Below, one piece after another: positions 36,001 to 36,351 of a DNA stretch of 36,351 bases. Each line of letters begins with the position of its first letter. Positions within the stretch are counted from its first letter, which is position 1. The notes beneath the pieces are model-generated. The model had not been told where the DNA came from and searched no databases. It saw only the letters and a list, made by a program, of their open reading frames with translations. Origin of the DNA: Desulfatibacillum aliphaticivorans DSM 15576 (GTDB lineage Bacteria > Desulfobacterota > Desulfobacteria > Desulfobacterales > Desulfatibacillaceae); assembly GCF_000429905.1 (NCBI RefSeq), contig NZ_AUCT01000044.1:1-36351 (forward strand), written 5' to 3'. Both the position numbers and the translations under genes were made by a program.

Positions 36001-36351
36001 TATCCACGGACACGTCCAGAAGCGCAGAAAATACAATATTTTTGGCCGAGCCCACGTTTTCCGTGGTCAGGTAAATGTTGTCATCGCCGATATTGGTATC
36101 AAAAGCAGCGCTGTTAGCCAGGATGGAGCCGCTGGCCGCCGTGATGGACACGTTCTGGCCGGAGCCTGTGGCTGTCAGGTTAAAATTGGTCAAGGCCACA
36201 TTGCCCGCGCCCACGTCGCGCAGGTAAATGCCGCCGGTGTTGGCCGTCACGTTGACCACGTTGGCGCCCGAAGCAATGTCAATGTCCAAGGCCGCATTGG
36301 CTGTGCCGTCGCCGCCCACGCTGTTGGCCGTGATGTTCAAGGAGCCGGCCT
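1..36351 (-). CDS. Giant repetitive beta-strand-rich surface/adhesin-like protein (internal fragment, both ends missing)
   Basis: One minus-strand frame stays open across the whole window, giving about 12,116 codons (roughly 1.1 MDa) without start or terminus. Both edges are in the same phase: the first residues read AGSLNITANSVGGDG near 36349 and the last read GNIIIEETNDVYLFSVTAPA near base 2. Nearly every stretch is made of short beta-strands separated by Gly/Asn/Asp turns, for example GDVTI-GSVTA-GSAxVxIDAxG. I saw no Cys, no transmembrane segment, no RTX nonapeptide, no signal peptide and no catalytic domain. Families of this style are secreted adhesins or cell-surface filaments, exported by type I or two-partner systems; the deciding termini are outside the window. 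Role in adhesion, aggregation or predation defence is inference. Alternatives are a beta-helical surface-layer or matrix protein. The coding call is very sure; the function is weak. Confidence 0.93.
12..1979 (-). repeat. C-side array unit I
   Basis: About 656 codons. It contains ITDGGGNKVDNLYLETQNGA (about 1095-1035), NDVTLTSVNGMNVDYVEAAG, IDLDTEVTIAHLSGADQATN, VTLREWTDITVGANGFDT (about 700-645), DADGAGTILLAANGAN and IEETNDVYLFSVTAPA (47 down to 2). It aligns with unit II over its full length and stops at the window edge, so further units may follow. Confidence 0.75.
1980..4007 (-). repeat. C-side array unit II
   Basis: About 676 codons. It contains ITDGGGNNVDTLSLETVDGA (about 3080-3020), NVTLTAGGSMDVRYVEASDD, INLDTEVDVLHLSGANAAQN, VTIREVSEVTIGANGIDT (about 2720-2667), DADGAGTLTLNAGDN and ITEADGVFLERVTAPAG (about 2020-1970). 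The same strings in the same order occur in unit I. Confidence 0.75.
4008..5880 (-). repeat. C-side array unit III (most N-terminal, diverged)
   Basis: First unit of a different array. Diagnostic strings are IDLDTSVNQLHLDASGNVTI (about 4875-4815) and VEEVTATGDIEIT near 4008, which align with equivalent strings in units II and I. The middle part holds simple Thr/Asn/Asp strands. It is the most diverged of the three. Confidence 0.55.
5880..7680 (-). other. Hinge region between the two repeat architectures
   Basis: Less repetitive than the rest (fragment residues about 9,557-10,157). It begins with a degenerate block-like motif, DAIETSIRNL (about 7480-7450) and IAIDNTGNYALTLGKLG. It continues with charged and aromatic segments (MWIRNDADITVNAWKLDGND, about 7340-7280; SYAYNQTYDPG, near 7000), an acidic DIDGDGN loop (about 6790-6770), ANGYDNNTDGS, NGDIVLWVDAASGQRNGEIN (about 6640-6580) and NSDIDGTGDEDIYVN (about 6055-6012). 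It looks like a folded or capping segment; DxDGDG loops could bind calcium, which is inference. Confidence 0.6.
5885..6016 (-). other. Non-repetitive His/Pro/Tyr/Trp linker
   Basis: I translated this codon by codon. It reads IYVNSYKG, PDPHPHYINP, TGTGTG, YNMSWGSERNGSSGSPMAS and QSGTVTVG. Clustered Pro, His, Tyr, Trp, Arg and Met contrast sharply with the Gly/Ala/Val repeats on both sides. The 2.0-kb repeat array begins right after it, so it is a linker or boundary between two repeat systems. Confidence 0.75.
7680..7940 (-). repeat. Fifth copy of the cycle-boundary element
   Basis: Reads SLVAAEDVNMGVDGDIIVNN, then ITMVDGALIDAGSGVITM and LADGDILLSALVTAGTGG. It is homologous to the elements opening blocks B (29610), C (24070), D (18450) and E (13570). 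Here it is followed by the hinge, not by another conserved block, so it marks the end of the five-cycle region. Confidence 0.65.
7940..11390 (-). other. Variable tract V5 with DSNGxGGDV-type units
   Basis: About 3.45 kb, the longest variable tract and unlike V1-V4 in detail: I found no T-element. Units of about 25-31 residues, each with three short strands, can be followed in series, such as DVTMGSSASMQAVTNTGFS (8942-8882) and others opening with DSNGAGGDVLVNG, DSNAAGADVTVYG and DSNGLGGDVLIQG. Met, Trp, His and Phe are somewhat commoner here than in V2-V4. Confidence 0.62.
11390..13570 (-). repeat. Conserved block E (cycle 5)
   Basis: Fragment residues about 7,594-8,320. It has a diverged boundary element (SIYILAGDNVDFANGTADII, ITMDADSLIDAGSGRIYLYG, about 13560-13340), PIETTVGSILA, PLETQIKQLYAQG, the acidic loop KNVVDDQDGGSGMPYYTKTQ (12610-12551), DNIQIYQEGDLDLTDI (about 12380-12335), SGDQILAVAGSNLTVSG, LNMLGGAG, TLTDVDTESGHITVT (about 11790-11745), INVESDI, LITQVSALEAIY and WLDNTGMDLTIGG (about 11440-11400). 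It is closest to A from the acidic loop onward. Confidence 0.75.
13570..16160 (-). other. Variable Gly/Ala-rich tract V4
   Basis: About 2.6 kb between blocks D and E. It includes a third T-element copy (14840-15230) that is recognisable but more diverged (HAQVDIGGTGTGKIGRDVII, then VNVASATGTATLSGSTVV). Downstream are VVVDGSITADAQTGGGSTAS (about 14720-14660), matching V3 closely, and a terminal run with STVDIDSNTASGDVVIGGPV (about 13775-13715), matching the end of V2. V2, V3 and V4 therefore share the order of their modules. Confidence 0.65.
14840..15230 (-). repeat. T-element copy in V4 (more diverged)
   Basis: Keeps HAQVDIGGTGTGKIG, YGGGSVSATGG, DYVKIYADRN and VNVASATGTATLSGSTVV in the same order. 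The centre (YADRNIIVGADAAGSG) is replaced relative to V2/V3 (YANGAIQLGVNTSGSG). Confidence 0.7.
16160..18450 (-). repeat. Conserved block D (cycle 4)
   Basis: Fragment residues about 5,967-6,731. It has the boundary element (VSILAGNNVTMGANGDITVS, about 18445-18380), NIEISQIVTFHTGG, MAIETMVTELDA, AIDTQVETL, GDINIREVDDITLQSVVTNS (about 17655-17600), FDDGNTATVISGGG, LDIQAGMHVGG, GHIQLYDSDAFDL (about 17230-17190), NQVYLGAGTSMNLN, WFNGTMAHSGDTITLTDVKT (about 16650-16590), ITVQVAGPNTDV, then YLYLYADASVGSKNNVLMTD and FYLENDKALTIDG (about 16230-16180). The upstream part pairs with C, the downstream part with B. Confidence 0.78.
16540..17655 (-). repeat. DNA-level repeat copy in block D (pair of 22100-23205)
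   Basis: About 1.1 kb of block D aligns with block C at DNA level with few gaps. The anchor caacctggacggtaatgg starts at 16561 and 22123, and tcccggatgttgatgtcgcc starts at 17634 and 23181, so the offset shifts only from 5562 to 5547 across the pair. Most bases match by eye. Confidence 0.75.
18450..21730 (-). other. Variable Gly/Ala-rich tract V3
   Basis: About 3.3 kb. It contains a T-element copy (20460-20830) almost identical in DNA to the V2 copy. Other short modules are SGDATITIDAAGDTAAIGAK (about 20970-20910) and VVVDGSILADAETNGGSTAV (about 20355-20300). Parts near 19650-19070 carry strands such as GDVDIHGDVNIVADGSTGG, and a loop with PDGYATPGSGSPWADFV near 19110-19055, an island richer in Pro and aromatics than its surroundings. 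Confidence 0.65.
20460..20830 (-). repeat. T-element copy in V3
   Basis: Encodes SGHAQVNLGGTGANKIGGNI, then ILGGGLVTAAGGTGASDYVK, AYANGAIQLGVNTSGSG, INVASATGTATLSGSSVVIG and SVKASGS (translated codon by codon for its first part). The DNA from 20571 to 20640 differs from 25161-25230 at 6 of 70 positions by my count. Confidence 0.8.
21730..24070 (-). repeat. Conserved block C (cycle 3)
   Basis: Fragment residues about 4,094-4,874. It starts with the boundary element (VIQMADGTVIDAGAGVVNM, NITIGQIITANAG, about 23920-23815). Then PIETQVVRLDA, ITDSGSDTAADI, GDINIREADDITLQSLVTNS (about 23200-23145), ILDDGNKATVISGGG, LQAGMHVGGTGSDVS, GNIQLYDAGSFN (about 22790-22755), NQVYLGAGTGMNLND, WFNGTMAHDSDTITL (about 22210-22165), ITVQVAGPNTDV and, after a change of relationship, LETQVNNLEGVF and WLDNTGKDLTIG. 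From about 23205 to 22100 it is close to block D even at DNA level; after that it resembles A and E. Confidence 0.78.
22100..23205 (-). repeat. DNA-level repeat copy in block C (pair of 16540-17655)
   Basis: Partner of the block D segment. It encodes the same ordered motifs (DDITLQS, ISGGG, QAGMHVGG, IQLYD, YLGAGT, WFNGTMAH, QVAGPNTDV). Similarity to D fades at about 22100, where the sequence switches to resemble blocks A and E. Confidence 0.75.
24070..27310 (-). other. Variable Gly/Ala-rich tract V2
   Basis: About 3.2 kb of short beta units with many Ala-Gly-Ser turns. Recurring strings include AAGDTGATGSKTGADIIING (about 26455-26400) and close variants at about 25690-25640 (AGDTGAIGAKTGANVVIG), a sub-duplication inside the tract. 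It contains the near-identical T-element copy at 25060-25400. The last part, 24640-24070, changes to VDIDSNGNTGEVIITGG-type strands. Confidence 0.65.
25060..25400 (-). repeat. T-element copy in V2
   Basis: Same order as the V3 copy, at a constant offset of 4590 over the compared stretch. One codon triplet is missing near 25310 relative to V3 (LGTGANK instead of LGGTGANK). The other differences are mainly third-position or conservative changes. Confidence 0.8.
27310..29610 (-). repeat. Conserved block B (cycle 2)
   Basis: Fragment residues about 2,247-3,014. It opens with the cycle-boundary element (VQVLAGNNATMGASGDITVT, then IAMADGAVVDAGSGVIDI and NITIGQIITTYAGG, about 29610-29390). Then come AIETKVTILDSYL, AIETQIAVLDA, the acidic loop NVIDDGDGLNGAAYTQVEAG (about 28565-28505), GNIQVYQQGDLG (about 28370-28335), SDDQIFIGAGGSLTI, TLTDIDANNGSITVT (about 27775-27730), VSVESDTGGG and FYLQNDQTLSIDG (about 27365-27325). 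The middle resembles A and E; the last part resembles D. Confidence 0.75.
30777..30784 (-). repeat. Run of eight G on the coding strand
   Basis: The plus strand has eight C in a row. On the coding strand this encodes the centre of TGIVVGGGGLIQNTG in frame. It is the longest G/C run I noticed; others are six long (for example near 10343, 13665 and 24200). Confidence 0.8.
31130..31340 (-). repeat. T-element copy in V1 (most diverged, partial)
   Basis: Recognisable from AVVNIGGPGGNRIGGNVDII, GGGVVANAGSKGVSDLNIFA and AGNVNVNQASVQSVGG. The VASATGTATLSGS part of the other copies is not evident here. Confidence 0.5.
31690..33370 (-). repeat. Conserved block A (cycle 1)
   Basis: First of five homologous blocks (fragment residues about 994-1,554). 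In order it carries IETDIYDT, a strand series with GDIIVTYGNTGSGTASVVNA, an acidic loop NNVNDDDDAGGYTEV (about 32905-32860), the hallmark GNIQVYQDGNL (about 32700), a GGNQILLAAGS strand, LNMLGG, TLTDVDTDEGNITVTEAAGD (about 32095-32035), VISVESDT, LQTQVSNVEALFG and WLDNNGALTIGG (about 31740-31690). Its closest relative across the middle half is block E, and the early part is closest to block B. Confidence 0.75.
33370..36349 (-). other. N-proximal beta-repeat region of the giant protein
   Basis: This is the most N-terminal part visible (residues about 1-993 of the fragment). It consists of irregular beta-strand repeats with recurring turns such as GNIYL, GDIWLSSG and SGNITVVEDDDLTVG. It is less Ala-rich than the later variable tracts and has more acidic and amide residues. 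A stretch near 34980-34870 contains an unusual segment, VHIYPQTTTYNMGVNDAAYG, with clustered Tyr and Pro. No TPS secretion domain or signal peptide lies here, so the real N-terminus is further upstream. Confidence 0.7.
33490..34570 (-). repeat. Tandem ~150-residue units in the N-proximal region
   Basis: Three related units can be anchored on the motifs ETITLNDVQTTNG (about 34440-34395), EDLTLVDVDTVNG (about 33990-33945) and ETLTANDIVSNSG (about 33545-33500), spaced about 450 bases (150 codons). Between anchors each unit repeats the same order: a VDIDAG-type strand, a strand like AEIVAG or AEIIGG followed by VQLNA or VFIDAG, a GxGVAAIQFDA-like turn, and a Thr/Gly-Gly turn (VGTGG). The copies are diverged, so this looks like an old duplication. 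Confidence 0.6.

Noticed and set aside
1..36351. Possible CRISPR array or satellite DNA, suggested by the dense repetition.
   Set aside because: The repeats are protein-coding, multiples of three in spacing and diverged mostly in a codon-aware way. There are no short identical repeats with uniform spacers.
1..36351. RTX-type calcium-binding adhesin with GGxGxDxLx nonapeptides.
   Set aside because: No run of such nonapeptides was seen. DxDGDG-like loops are isolated. An RTX region could still exist in the unseen C-terminus.

Overview
The window holds one thing: an internal slice of a single giant protein-coding gene on the minus strand. One reading frame (codons occupying 2-4, 5-7 ... 36347-36349 on the plus numbering) is open from edge to edge. 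I checked its phase codon by codon at both edges and at several interior points, and read the rest by eye without meeting a stop. It covers about 12,116 codons, with the N-terminus beyond base 36351 and the C-terminus before base 1. No promoter, RNA gene, mobile element, second gene or intergenic gap is supported.

The protein is built almost entirely from short beta-strand repeats rich in Gly, Ala, Val, Thr, Asp, Ser, Ile and Asn. I saw no Cys, few Lys/Arg and few aromatics. This is the look of giant secreted or surface-displayed beta-helix/adhesin-like proteins, with filamentous-haemagglutinin-type repeats as the nearest familiar style. The DNA is GC-rich (about 60% by eye), and the architecture suggests a Gram-negative bacterium with a large genome. 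Environmental Proteobacteria/Desulfobacterota, Chlorobi or similar are possible, but the lineage cannot be fixed from this window.

Layout in protein order (high to low coordinate): (1) an N-proximal beta-repeat region, about 36349-33370, including roughly 150-residue tandem units; (2) five long cycles of about 4.9-5.6 kb, each a conserved block (A 33370-31690, B 29610-27310, C 24070-21730, D 18450-16160, E 13570-11390) followed by a Gly/Ala-rich variable tract (V1-V5); (3) a less repetitive hinge, 7680-5880, ending in an unusual His/Pro/Tyr/Trp-containing linker; (4) a different array, 5880 to base 1, of three tandem units of about 2.0 kb that may continue past the window.

The most interesting signals are the size of the frame, the nested repeat hierarchy, and a mosaic relationship among the five conserved blocks: one half groups A/B/E against C/D and the other half groups A/C/E against B/D. 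This suggests recombination between repeats within the gene. Secretion route and function cannot be decided because both termini lie outside the window.
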